Shown: positions 49,833-60,469 of the stretch, piece by piece
How the letters are laid out: each line of letters starts with the position of its first letter
Numbering within the stretch: position 1 is the first letter of the stretch
Source of the DNA: Hanleya hanleyi
Taxonomy: Eukaryota > Mollusca > Polyplacophora > Lepidopleurida > Hanleyidae
NCBI GenBank assembly: GCA_036873755.1
Contig: JAVTVY010025425.1
Span: 37,018 to 101,017 of the forward strand
Reading direction: 5' to 3'
DNA: 64,000 nt
Translations under genes and position numbers: made by a program
The notes under the pieces: generated by a model
What the model saw: the letters and a program-made list of their open reading frames with translations, nothing else
What the model was told of the DNA's origin: nothing
The model's database searches: none

Positions 49833-50067
49833 CTCCCTAAGTGCAACAAAACACGGACATATACAAACCGGGACCCCCTTCGAGATTACCGATCAATTTG
49901 GTATCCATCTCGAAAACCGCGACGTTTCGATCGAGATAGAACCGGGAGCAAACCGGGAGACGTCGTCAGGGGTCCCGGTTCTGCCCTCCAGGTTTCAGCC
50001 GAGAAATTTCTCGATCCATCGCGGAGGCATCGAGAAAGTGCCTCGATTAATTGGACGTGACCCCTAC

Positions 50068-50957
50068 AGTTTCTTTATCCTGATGTATGACAAAACTAAT
50101 ACATGCAAAGAAAATGACATGGCACGGAAGCGAGGAATAACAATGTGCAACAGCTATGGAACAGCATGTTAGATGGACATCCTAATAGAGCCACTGCTGC
50201 CTTCACCGACCAGCTGGGACTGGATCAAGACAGAGGAATGTCAATACGAGACACGCTGGGTGAAACTATCCAGAGCATCCACAGCCATCTGTGACACGGT
50301 ATATCTGTACCGACCAGCCGGGACTTGACCAGTGAGCCAATGAAGAAGCATTTGAATGCACAGCTCAGTGTGTGTGAGAGAGGGAGAGTTCACATAAATG
50401 ACAGCCTAACCAGCGGTGAGAACTGCGTCTGCAACCGTAGTGACTTCTGATCAGAACTGGTTGTGGCATCTGATGAGTATCTACCAGATAATTGCAACAA
50501 TTATGTTTGCAGGCTAACGATATTGTCTGTTGATTGAAATGTTAAATTAGGATGTGCTCTTATGTTCTCTTCCAGTTGCATGTATCCACAAGTGCTCGAT
50601 GATGACAACCACGTCACGCTCACGATAATATTATCTTGCTAGCAGTGCATAATATTGGCTGCATGAACTTTGCGTTTCGTATATTTTGCGGTTCTAAACT
50701 GTCTGGCCTGTAGACCCGCCTACTTCTGCTAGCGAATCACCGTTAGTCAGCTAACTGCATGTAGACAGCAACCGGGCTCATCTTCGTCTGCATGGTTCTT
50801 CTGGCCTATGTCGTTTTATTCTGACTTCTGACCTATGACGTTGCGGTTCCTCTCATCTATGAGTTTCATATTCTGATGTGAACAAGTTGAGTCAAAATAA
50901 CATTAAATTGTCCGATAAACAGGTGGGCCTGGTTTCTAACGCCCAGTCTAGGCTTGA
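50068..50957. other. No gene recognised
   Basis: Less AT-rich than average. No domain-bearing frame. Repeated GACCAGC(T/C)GGGACT phrases at about 50199 and 50313 suggest a short diverged duplication. Confidence 0.45.
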
Positions 50958-51114
50958 TAGTCCATGAGCTAGACCACTTATTGGTACCATCTTGAGGGGC
51001 AAAACGTCATGTTGATTTTCATATTAGGTTATATATCTAGAGTACAAAAAATCATGTTGGCCATGTCCAGTCGGCAGCTTAGTGGCACAAAGTGGGTCAA
51101 TCCAAGATGGCGTC
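50958..51114 (+). repeat. Inverted repeat, left copy (pairs with 55717-55883)
   Basis: TAGTCCATGAGCTAG, TTATTGGTACC, CTTGAGGGGCAAA, TGGCCATGTC and GTGGGTCAATCCAAGATGGC occur here and, reverse complemented in the same order, at 55717-55883. The two copies bracket about 4.6 kb containing the Penelope-type repeats, the DIRS remnant and the CXC exon. Confidence 0.75.
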
Positions 51115-51944
51115 AAATAGTTGCCATAATCCACAAGCGGCTATATGTAATCGACCTAATCTTCACTGATTGTTTTCAAATTGAAAATATTGGTGTGTGT
51201 CAATTGTTTTGCAAATTTACTCATATTCCTCCTTTGGAGATCCCATTTGCAGATAAAAGTTCCCCTTGATTCACCAGGTGGCGCTGTCCGCACATTAGTA
51301 CTCGAGCTCGTTCTCTTTTTCCCTCTGCAACACGAGACATGTTGTGACAAGGTCGCAGCGTGAGGGAAGGTCGGGATGGGCACATTTATGTGATAGCAGG
51401 TTTCATTCGATAAAACTATTGAACATTGTTTATAAATGTCTTATATTTGTGGTTCAAATCTACACCTGCTATCACTCCCAACAGTGGTGGTTGGGACGCC
51501 GAACTTGTAGTTCTCGGCTCGAGATGCAGCGTAAGCCACCTGTGATGATCTAGATCTGGTAACCTGAAAATACGCTTAGGGATTTCCCCTGTCGTGAGAA
51601 AAGCGTAGGGATGTCAAAGAGCAACCAATAAGACGGCGAAGAAGGGGGTATGTAAACACCGAACCCGGCCGACTACTGGGGAACCAGCAGATCATGTTGT
51701 TGTAACCGTCTTGACCGCTCTGTGAAATCCCTCCGCCTCCGGCATGGCTGTTAGCGATACTTACCTCAGGCTTGGGACTTGCCAGCTTCACATTTCAAGT
51801 TAAATGCTACACTAATGTTCAGTCATTTACCTTGACATACTGAATAGAGTAAATTGTTCAAACCGAGAAACGCACGTGATATCATATAGCCAATCAAGAT
51901 AGGAGCTTGCCAACGTCGTGCAGTGAGGATTTTCTTTGATGTCT

Positions 51945-52601
51945 GCGTACCTGAGATACAACACATATCACGAATCGTTAGATTCTTGGTATGTGCTTTA
52001 GAATAGGTTAACCAGAAGACTATTCTGTGAAGTCATGTGACGCGGTCAGTATGTCGGCACCTCTTCCCACTTCCCTTATATGTGTTGTAATTTTTTCCTG
52101 TATATGGCGAGATTCTGCTGGTGGACGTTTTGTCCCCGAGGCCCGCTCCCTGTACAGACCTTTTGGTCTTTGATATATGTTGGCATTTTTGGGAAGTTGA
52201 TGCTGGGTCGACATCGGGCCCTACAGACTAGTCTTTCGTGTTAAGTGCCGTCATTTACATCTGACGACGATACAGCCCACCAATCTCCAATGTACGAGTT
52301 GTCACAGCGAAACAGCTCACCAATTACCAGTATACGAGTTGTCAGAGCATTTCCATCATAGCTCTCTAGATTTGTATCTAATACCGCTTATGCCGGTGCT
52401 AGGGGCCGTGTGGTCATATCATTCAAGTTGCCACATGAACAGGCACAATAAAAGCGTACCTGAGATACAACACATATCACGAATCGTTAGATTCTTGGTA
52501 TGTGCTTTAGAATAGGTTAACCAGAAGACTATTCTGTGAAGTCATGTGACGCAGTCAGTATGTCGGCACCTCTTCCCACTTCCCTTATATGTGTTGTAAT
52601 T
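51945..52601 (+). mobile_element. Penelope-type element remnant bounded by 148-bp direct repeats
   Basis: 51945-52092 and 52454-52601 are the same 148-bp sequence (GCGTACCTGAGATACAACAC ... CTTATATGTGTTGTAATT) with a single G/A difference. The second copy is directly preceded (52375-52453) by the post-RT module TACCGCTTATGCCGG ... AATAAAAGCG found behind Penelope-like RTs at 15.0 and 31.4 kb. Direct terminal repeats of this kind are a known feature of Penelope-like elements. Internal RT sequence is absent, so this is probably a deletion derivative. A 43-bp tandem duplication (GTACGAGTTGTCA) lies at 52270-52350. Confidence 0.6.
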
Positions 52602-52894
52602 CCATATATGTCAAGTGGCGGTTGTATTGATGATAATGTCTTCCGAGTAGCCAATCAAATTTGAATATTTAAGAGGTCATACATTGCACTTCTCCTAATA
52701 TGGACCACGGCATATTTATAGAGCGATGACATCACCAATCCCGTATTCTGATCAAATAATTATGTGTCGTGTTCAGCCAAGGCAACACGTGTAGTCTTCG
52801 ACTTGGATATGCGAATTCGGAAGATGGGGACTTGCTTGCTTGTCTTGACTGTGGTGTTGTTCGCCCCCCCCCCCCTTCCCCGTTTATGAGAGGA

Positions 52895-54560
52895 CTAGTG
52901 GACTATTCGCTGGGCAGCTACTACTGGTCCCAGTAATGTCGCCTTGTCAGTCTGGAAATAGAAGCTGGTAAAAGTCGAGTTGGCTGTGCCTGCGCAGGAT
53001 TGACGATAGGTTTCTTCATAGGTGCCAGGAGATCGTGCGAAGATACTGAGGCTAGTAGAAAAGGGGCATCCATTGCAAGTTGATACACCTCGTGAATCAT
53101 CTTCAGCCAGGGTGCTATCATATAATTGGTAACATCGGATGTCATAGACATAATAGGCGTTTAAATCCGATTGCTGCATGTGTGCAAAGTAGATAATGGC
53201 GGATGGCTCTCTGGATAGAGAAGGAGCCCATCTTCCAATCCATTGGCGAAGTCCGAAAGTGCCGGAATCGAGTATAGGTCTTGTTCACAAAGGCCAAAAC
53301 GAGTAGGCTCATTCCTTGTATGAATTCCGGGACCGGGCGGAAGAATGTTCTGGACCAGCCCTCCGCTCCGGCGTGGGACTTTCTCTCCAAAACGTGACGT
53401 TCAGATATCCCTGTTCCTAAGGTGAAGACTGTAAGAAAGGCTGTAAGATAGTGTTTTCACTGGACTTGACTGTAGAAACCTAAATAACGCTCTCAGGACG
53501 ACCGCAAATGTTCCACCTGTTTGAGTTTGTCGAGGTTGTAATGCGATAGCTCGGAGTAGTGCAGAAATGCTGCCGGTCTGGCTGATGTTCACCCTCGTGG
53601 ACAAGCGTAACACCTTGGCTAGGGTTGATCTATATCTTTCGACGGCTCTAGCTGATGTTCACACTCGTGAACGGGCGTACCACCTTGACTAGGGCTGATC
53701 TGTGAACTTCACTGGTACTGGTCTGAGACTTCTTTCCACATGTAGATAGAGTAGAAATCTGTTACCACCGAAGTAGAGACAGCAACGGGATGGATTTCTC
53801 GAGACTGACACTTGAAATAAGACCACTTTGGCTGGTGCAGTTGGGGTGTGAAGGATCGGTTAGCTGATACCGTAGTTTCCGTAACTGTTATAGATGAAAG
53901 CTATTTCTGTGAGGTAATCTCGCTGAACTGCGATGCAGCCACAGTGGCACGATGAGAATTATGAGGCAGTCATGCTGTGTGATCTCTAGAGGAACTTCCT
54001 GTATCGTGGCGATTAGCAGGAAGGCATAGGCCAGGGAGTTGTCCCACTTGACCAATGAGGCGTCGATGGCCAGGATTTGCAGATCTATGATGAAGCTGAA
54101 GAACAGTTGTAGTTCTGCCTTGGCTCTTGTCGCAAACAGGTCTCTCAGAGGTTATCCCCAACGATGGAATATGTTGGAATACCTCTCTGTGGGGCGCCAC
54201 TTCGTCTGGATGATCTTGTCTGGACGGGATAAGTTATCTTCGATGATGCGACAGGCTGTACGCTGTCCGTCGTCCTGGTATGGCGGCCCGTCTTTGGCAT
54301 TGTGGGTTGTGTCCAGTGGAGTAAGGTCCTGGTTTCCTGGAATTCTAGCCACGATCCGGGCTCCCCGCCCCCCTCTTTGCTTGTGTGAAAGATGACTGTC
54401 GAGTTGTCGAAGCTCACGAGACCATCTCTGGAATTGAGTGTTCCGGTGTCCATGAGTGGAATCCGTCGTGTGGACGGCAGTGTCCCGGTGTCCAAGCGTG
54501 GGACCCGTCGTGTGGACCGGCCAACGGAACCGATGAGTTGATGGCTTGCTCCAGAGGTAC
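52895..54560 (-). pseudogene. DIRS-like retrotransposon remnant (RNase H to tyrosine recombinase end)
   Basis: Minus-strand pieces in order. A decayed RNase H entry reads SFDNSTVIFH near 54410 (relatives: SDN-T-V). A NLSRPDKIIQTKW block lies near 54220. Then follow RDLFATRAKAELQLFF and VKWDNSLAYAFLLIATIQEV (54140-54000) with HDCLIILIVPLW. After about 1 kb of scrambled sequence comes TFTSFYF...LLGPVVAAQ (52990-52900), which resembles the end of DIRS tyrosine recombinases. The DLFATRAN / WDN-LAYAFPP / LVILIAP-W succession is, to my knowledge, specific to the DIRS RNase H-methyltransferase region. Many stops and shifts mark an old, dead copy. Confidence 0.7.
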
Positions 54561-54624
54561 GGCTGACGGAGGGACTGTAGTGGCTGTATCTGTAAACGAC
54601 CACTTTGCGTGATGTCTTGCACTG

Positions 54625-54822
54625 ATGTCAGCAGTCCCAGTAAATTCTTGCAAATGCACCAAAGTTTGCAAGCTACCTGATTGTCAATGCCTGGCAAATG
54701 GCCTGAAATGCACGGTCACATGTAAGTTACAGACCTGTGACAACATGGCTGATGAGTACTTCCAACAAGATCAGGATGGTGATACGTCTGACGATGATGA
54801 TTGTGATGACAACCAAAATTAG
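54625..54822 (+). CDS. CXC-type cysteine-rich small ORF or terminal exon
   Basis: 65 codons. Residues 9-40 read SCKCTKVCKLPDCQC...GLKCTVTC...TCDN, with nine cysteines in a C-X-C-X3-C-X4-C-X-C spacing like the CXC/TSO1-type zinc-binding motif. A strongly acidic tail follows (DQDGDTSDDDDCDDNQN). In many invertebrate transposon-associated proteins, and in tesmin-like proteins, such a motif closes the protein. An in-frame stop lies at 54610. A pyrimidine-poor ...GATGTCAG just before CAGTCCCAG could be a splice acceptor, so this may be a last exon rather than a gene. It lies antisense next to the DIRS remnant. Function unknown. Confidence 0.45.
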   Translation: MSAVPVNSCKCTKVCKLPDCQCLANGLKCTVTCKLQTCDNMADEYFQQDQDGDTSDDDDCDDNQN

Positions 54823-54964
54823 TTGTACAGTGAACTACAATGACTCGTGCGAACTCTTCATTTTGTAGCTACTTGATGAAGATGAAAGACTCGTTGCAGA
54901 ACTGCTTGTTTCCCTCTTAATTATATCATGCTCGATTTGGAGGATACCAAACATGTGTAGGGTG

Positions 54965-55004
54965 GTATGCGGGGGAGGTGGTGGTGGTGGGGGGGGGGGG
55001 GGGG
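54965..55004. repeat. G-rich tract
   Basis: GGTGGTGGTGG followed by a run of 16 G (54989-55004). The tract could form a G-quadruplex. Confidence 0.9.
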
Positions 55005-55019
55005 TGTTGAAGGGACTTT

Positions 55020-55716
55020 ATTCTGCCAAATATTCGGTGAGTACACATGATGTTACTATCCAAACTATATATTTCGGTCGAGCTCTACCAAATAATGTCA
55101 AGAAATTCAAGATGGCCCTCATGATGGAATCACGATGGCATCACGATCTTGGAAGGTAATTATGGTCTTTAATTTGGTTTTTATTTTCATATTTCTTCCT
55201 AAAGAACTGCAAAAACTAATAAAAATGATAGATACTATTCAGCTTTGGCAAAATAAATTACTTTCGTGAGCTTTCAGCCAAAATAACTTGGGCAAAAGAT
55301 GGACTTATTAAGTTCACAAATGTGATTTTCTGGGGACACCATGCGGCCGCCATTTTGAATTTTCCCATGAACATTTGCGCCTAGAATACTGCAATTAGGC
55401 TAAACATGGCCTAAACTATTCAGTCAGGCATAAACTATTCAGTCAGGAAGTTTGAGCTTGCTAGCTGTCTTCTATACCGAAATAGCTTGGAAACTTTTAA
55501 AAAGTGCCCATGATTTCCCGCCTTGGTCAGATAGGGTTACCGTTCATTGGTTGCCATATTATTCAGACTATGTTGCCACACCATACAGCACATGATCTGC
55601 TTCACTATATTAGACCAGCCATTGTGTAAAATTGGACAGGAATAGAACAGAAAGAAAGACCTGTAGCTTGACCAAGAGATCTTTCTTTGATCCTCATGGC
55701 TTTTCGTAGCTTTTAG
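55020..55716. other. No gene recognised
   Basis: Contains GATGGAATCACGATGGCATC near 55122, reminiscent of the GTGACGGAATCAC motif at 6.9-7.3 kb, and CCGCCATTTTGAATTT at 55348. No coding support. Confidence 0.45.
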
Positions 55717-55883
55717 GACGCCATCTTGGATTGACCCACTTTTTGATACTTAGCTGCCACTCCGACATGGCCAGCAAGGTTTTTTGTCACCTACAGGTAT
55801 CACCTGATAAGAAAAACATCATGAAGCTTTGCCCCTCAAGAAGGTACCAATAAGTCAAATTGCGGGTCCTAGCTCATGGACTA
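55717..55883 (-). repeat. Inverted repeat, right copy (pairs with 50958-51114)
   Basis: Reverse complement of the left copy: GACGCCATCTTGGATTGACC, CATGGCCAGCA, GCCCCTCAAGAAGGTACCAA and AGCTCATGGACTA. Roughly three quarters of positions agree by eye. Confidence 0.75.
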
Positions 55884-56478
55884 GTTGTTGATTTACGGAA
55901 TTACACAAGAAAATAGAAAACAATAAGACAGGAGCTGCCTGTTTTAACGAAATTTGGCAAACTCCTTCCGTAATATATAGTTTACAAAATTAGCGAAGTT
56001 TATCGAAATCAGCATTTTGACGAGCAAGAAAATTAACAATGTTTGTCTCTTATAGCCCGCTCAAATGTGTCAATGACCGACGATAAATCGGCTTTATGGT
56101 TGTGATGCGATTTCAGAAAAAAAATACATTCTTTGTCACCGTGGAATGTGCACTTCCAACGAGACCATGTAGTCTCTCTAATATATCTTAGTTGTTTAGT
56201 TTATTTTATTAACAGGAAACCACGACAATGTTACATTGTAATAAATGAAATAAAGAAATTATTATACACCTATTATATATACCCGGTGCATGGGTCTTTT
56301 GTAAAAATATTACTCATATTTTCTTTACCAAATCTCTGCATTAGTGCAGTAATCTAGCCACCTTAATTGAATATATGAAATATCCCGAAAGATTATTTTG
56401 TTGTTCCAAAACAAAGTTCGATTTGTGCGACTGTATTAACGGCATTTTCCTCATATAAAATACACAGTTAACTTCTGT
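55884..56478. other. No gene recognised
   Basis: AT-rich, with short frames only. Confidence 0.5.
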
Positions 56479-56491
56479 TAATAAGAGAAAG

Positions 56492-56728
56492 GGAGCCCTC
56501 GATGGCCGAGTGGTCTAAGGCGCTTCGCTGGTGACCGCTAGCCTCACACCGCTGAACCGGCACGGGTTCGAGCCCAGCTGGTCCATGTGTTAAAGTCTGT
56601 CAGTTACTTGCCGAAGGGCGGTGGTTCTCTCCGGTTACTCCGGCTTCCTCCACCAACCAAACTGTCTGTCACCATATGAGTGAAACAAACTTGAGTGTGA
56701 CATTAAGCCAAATTCCCTCTCTCTCTCC
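56492..56728 (+). mobile_element. tRNA-Leu-derived SINE with V-SINE-type central domain
   Basis: The head carries a tRNA A-box (TGGCCGAGTGGTCTAAGGCG, 56513-56532) and B-box (GGTTCGAGCCC near 56566) at the spacing of a long-variable-arm (Leu/Ser) tRNA. The middle has GGTGGTTCTCTCCGGTTACT then CCGGCTTCCTCCACCAA, the conserved V-SINE domain seen in mollusc SINEs such as RUDI. The 3' end is ATTAAGCCAAATTCC plus (CT)n. A perfect 13-bp target duplication TAATAAGAGAAAG flanks it (56479-56491 and 56729-56741). This shows LINE-mediated retrotransposition and a fairly recent insertion. Confidence 0.9.
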
Positions 56729-56741
56729 TAATAAGAGAAAG

Positions 56742-58305
56742 CCAACTCAACAAAATACAGCAGAAGACAAGTGAATATTTAAACAGGGGTGTCAGTTGTG
56801 TAGCTTGTTTACTGTTATACATGCGCAGTGCATCGTGGAAGCGAGACCTGAGTCCTCCAGTTACCTGTATCAGTAAAATACAATAGAATGGTTGATTGCG
56901 GCTTCTATCGGCTAGGAAATCCGTTTTCAGCCATGTCAACCCAACCAGAGGACGAAAATTCCGCTAACGGTTGGACACATCGATAAGATGTAATTTGATC
57001 TTCCTGGCTGTAGAACTAAAGAAATCGCCGTGATGTCCACGTCAGGATTAGCAAAATTTCGTCAGACAGAACTATGAGCGACCAATAACTTCCAACGTCG
57101 AGGCGCGGATGACCGAGAAGCTTATTGGGATTTCGGCTCATTCGGACCGACATCCGGCTATGGGTGACTTGTAATATCTCCAGTTTATCTGGGGGATTAA
57201 TATTTTAATTGTGTTTCAAATACCAACGTAAGTAACTAAGCTACCGATTTTAAACAGATAGATAATAAGTCAAGGAAACGACGATATAATCCAACTAACA
57301 GCGGAAGAGCCAACATTGGTAATGGAGAGCGATTCAGACCAAATTCTGACTCATAGTGTTAGGAACACTTTCATTGGTTTATATAATTATTCGTATAGGA
57401 CCATCTTCAAATTACCACTAGTGTTTTTTCAATCGTGTGGATCCACCACAGACCCCCAAAGGAGATTATTCAGGATGGTGTTTTTCAAATACCCTGGCGT
57501 ATCATAATCTGGTTGTTTGCCAATAATTTCATGACGAGTTTGTCCGTGACGCGCAAAAACGTGACCCCACCCATGATGAGTTAAATTCCAATTTTCGTAG
57601 CCCGCTTGGCTGTATGGTCCCATTCAATTCGCCATACGTGCTATGTTCATTATTTTTATTTGCCGCAGTATGTGACAAGAAACAATAGCTTATTGATGTG
57701 TTTGACAATTGATTCCATTGTGGCGTCAATATCCAATATGGCGTCCAATGTAGCCCTATACTCGTTAAAATTGCAGATTTCTCACAACTCGCAGCATATT
57801 TCCAAAGATGAGCGAATGGAAGTTCACGATTATACGGAGAAGTGTTGTGCATACTGGAGCACCTAAGCATTGTATTTGGCGTGATTGAGGAATTCTAGGG
57901 ACAATTAATCATTAGATTAATTCAAAATGACGTCCATGAAAAATCTTAAATAATATATTTTTATTTATATCTTCTCCCACCAAGTGGCTTTTTTGAAACA
58001 GGAGCATAGTTTAAAATCACAAAAACTTACATCAAATCATGACGAGAAACACAAAGAATATAATTAACATCACATCATGTGTTATTAACAAGGAGGCGGT
58101 GGCCAAATTGTACATTCCAGCTCGTCTAATCTAAAGTTCCACGATTCCAGTTGATTTGCTTCTGCTATTATTTATTGAATACATGGCTAGGATCATGAAA
58201 ATAGGCTTGAACCAAGTCTAAACTGATATGTTATGGTTTACTGTAGCCTGATTGTTGTACATGTGTATTTCGCGTTCACAATGTTGCCTTGAATTGAATT
58301 TGAGT
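56742..58305. other. No gene recognised
   Basis: Overlapping frames on both strands at 57529-57870 have no motif. No repeat matched. Confidence 0.45.
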
Positions 58306-58309
58306 AACA

Positions 58310-59310
58310 GATAACTTCACATTATCGCCATTTTAACTGTAACCTTTATGCTCTCTGCCGAGGATTATGTGTAAATAGATTCAAAATAGGAGTAAGATGA
58401 TCGGCTGTGGTGTGAAACCTCTCAGTTCTGAAAAAAGCCTGCTATGAGCTAAAAATAGTCACTTAAATTAAACGAATAACATTACATGAATTTCGGATGA
58501 CTCTTGAGTTTCTTAATATTTTTTTCACTGATGATTATACAAATATACCCAAACTAAGCCTATTACTATACAGAGGAATCTATGTGGTGAAAAAGCTTGT
58601 TTTTTGAAATTTCTACTGTAAGCTAAATGCCTTGAAAATGAAGAAAATATGAGTCTCGTAGGAACTCACATGATCGCCATTTTGAATTTGATAACTTATG
58701 ATGTTAATCTGCTCAATTTGAGAAAAGTTCCGGCACTCGGACATCAACAAAATGACTTGAATTATATGAATAAGAAACTCAGGTTTTCCTAATGACCGCT
58801 GTGTCCGCAATTTTGTATTTCCCAATCATATATTGAGGACTACACAAATACATTCAAAATGGGCGAAAGTCGTTAGGCTATGATGTGAGACCCTCGGTCC
58901 TAACAATGTGCGCAAATAATGTTTTCACACTTTCCGACTGCCTAAAAAAGCGGGGCAGATGATCGCACATGACCGACATTTTGGATTTGGCATTTTGAAT
59001 CTTAATCTTATGAAACTGCCAAATGAACGTAAGGTGTTGGCATATGATAAGGCGTTTGCCTTTGATTGAAAATCCCTAGGTTTTGATAAACTGAAACAAT
59101 GAGCTAAGAATAATGCATTGAACTATACGAGCAACATGAAAAGATCTGATTCAGATGATCCCATATAATCGCCATTTTTAATTTGGACATCAAATTTTTA
59201 TTCTAGTAATATGCAAATGGATTTAAAATGAGCGTAATGCGTTGGGATATAAAGAGATCCCTCGGACTTGATCAATTTGCACAATGAGTTAAAAACAACG
59301 CCTTAAACTA
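58310..59310 (+). repeat. Degenerate tandem repeat with CGCCATTTT motif
   Basis: Four to five diverged units of roughly 190-350 bp recur with the same internal order: ATCGCCATTTTNAATTTG (58324, 58674, 58975 as CGACATTTTGG, 59168), then TTCAAAATGNGCG / GGATTTAAAATGAGCG, GTGAGACCCTCGG or GATCCCTCGGAC, and ATGAGCTAAAAATA or GAGTTAAAAACAA. Non-coding and old. Confidence 0.65.
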
Positions 59311-60040
59311 TATAGGCGAGCGGCAGAACGCCAAAAAGAGGGTTAGGTTTCGAGACAATCACCCCATCGTACAAAAAGGTAAAACATATCCTAAACTGAC
59401 AGTGAACATCACAACATCATGTTTAGGTCTGTTGTCCTCACTTTGGGGTGTGCTAAGCTGATCAATCAACCAGTATGTGCAGGCTCTCATATATTCTGTG
59501 AATTCACATTTCTAAGTTTGGATTGAGGGATAGTGATGTATAATCCAATTTTGAAGTAACTTTACAAGATGTAGTTCATAAAATGTGTATGTTTTCTTCA
59601 CATGTATTCGAACACATAGATTGCATTTTATACAATATTTATGTCGATATATGTAAATTACACCCCACGTGACAAGATGTTCCAAATGTGGCATATGCCA
59701 TGAAAAGTTGCTTGAGTATTTTGAATATATTTTTATGTCTTTGCTAATTGTTCCGATCGAATTCTATTTTACAAGATTGTAACAAGATATCTCAATATAA
59801 TTAGGATGTTCTGAGGCGTAGATTGCTCATTCTCAAGAAATATTTTGACATTAAAGAGTCAAATTCGCTCACATAACCATATGTGTATCTGACCTAAGTG
59901 ACCTTGACTGGATCACAGTCTGATTGGAGGTGGTGGTATTCCTCCTGCAAATGGTCGATACTCTTGGGAGTACAGAGATGAAACATTGTACACTACATAT
60001 CCGACATTTACTCTATTCTAAAATGCAGCCTTCCAATGTT
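59311..60040. other. No gene recognised
   Basis: AT-rich in the first 500 bp. GTGACCTTGACTGGATCACA at 59900 carries nuclear-receptor-like half-sites. This is the transition to the G+C-richer segment. Confidence 0.45.
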
Positions 60041-60048
60041 TGCTGCGA

Positions 60049-60265
60049 TGACGTCACAGTGATGTCATAGATATAGCAACTTTTCATGTATTCTCTTAGG
60101 ATATGCTTATTTTACAGAATATAGATAAATTTGTGCAGTTTTCGTGTAAAATGTGAAGGAAAACGCCAGCATTCACTAGGATCTAGAGGAAAGGAACAGA
60201 AGTAGTATATAAAACACCGATTCCCGCCGATTTATGCAAATGAGATGACGTCATCGATGACGTCA
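60049..60265. promoter_or_regulatory. CRE/octamer/TATA cluster
   Basis: Three perfect TGACGTCA palindromes (60049, 60246, 60258) and a TGATGTCA lie here. ATGCAAAT (octamer, 60234-60241) sits directly before the CRE pair, and TATATAAAA is at 60206-60214. The combination is promoter- or enhancer-like. No open frame follows on either strand within 500 bp, so the target is unknown. Confidence 0.5.
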
Positions 60266-60469
60266 CGTTGTCATGGCGACGAGCCCTTTCCCACCTCCAC
60301 CACAGAAGAGTTCCAATCTAGGGGGAGGTAACTCTGGGTCACTATAGTTTCGGCAAAGGGCCCCTGGGCATGTATTCATCCGCGGTGATGCAGTTTTGGC
60401 GGTGAATCGGTCTCGGGGAAAAAGCTTCCGCGGAGAAAAAGTAGTCCCTAGATGAAATGGTCCGATTGG

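Larger units (their letters stand above)
45553..49837. mobile_element. Inner TIR element, 4285 bp, TAA target duplication
   Basis: Perfect 24-bp terminal inverted repeats begin GGGAGCGTGTCAAAAG at the left end and mirror it at the right. They are flanked by TAA on both sides (45550-45552, 49838-49840). A GGG-starting TIR and a TAA duplication point to PIF/Harbinger. The interior holds no DDE transposase or Myb-like protein that I can recognise. Frames at 48742-49249 (minus) are without motifs. It is large for a non-autonomous element. The TAA sits inside the outer element, so this insertion is the younger of the two. Confidence 0.8.
44069..50064. mobile_element. Outer TIR element (PIF/Harbinger-like), split by a second element
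   Basis: The left end GGGGTCACGTCCAAT and the right end ATTGGACGTGACCCC are exact inverted copies, flanked by TAA (44066-44068) and TAC (50065-50067). That is consistent with a 3-bp TWA-type duplication with one later change. Both ends carry about 200 bp of subterminal sequence rich in TCTCGA and CCCGGTTT motifs. Without the inner insertion the element is about 1.7 kb. I see no transposase, so it is non-autonomous. The superfamily call rests on the GGG start and the 3-bp duplication only. Confidence 0.65.

Noticed and set aside
49647..50060. 137- and 123-codon plus frames
   Set aside because: They span the subterminal arrays of the two TIR elements; repeated KNER/MNE phrases come from the DNA repeat.
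52250..52330. Hammerhead ribozyme (CTGACGA ... GAAAC) in the Penelope-type core
   Set aside because: Hammerheads are known in Penelope-like elements and the two core strings occur 44 nt apart, but I cannot pair a stem II between them or a closing stem III. A covariance-model scan would decide.
54039..54395. 118-codon plus frame MSHLTNEASMAR...
   Set aside because: It is antisense to the DIRS RNase H region, where the minus strand gives recognisable motifs.
56505..56590. Genuine tRNA-Leu gene
   Set aside because: The acceptor ends do not pair convincingly, and the sequence continues into a V-SINE domain with target duplications, so it is a SINE head.
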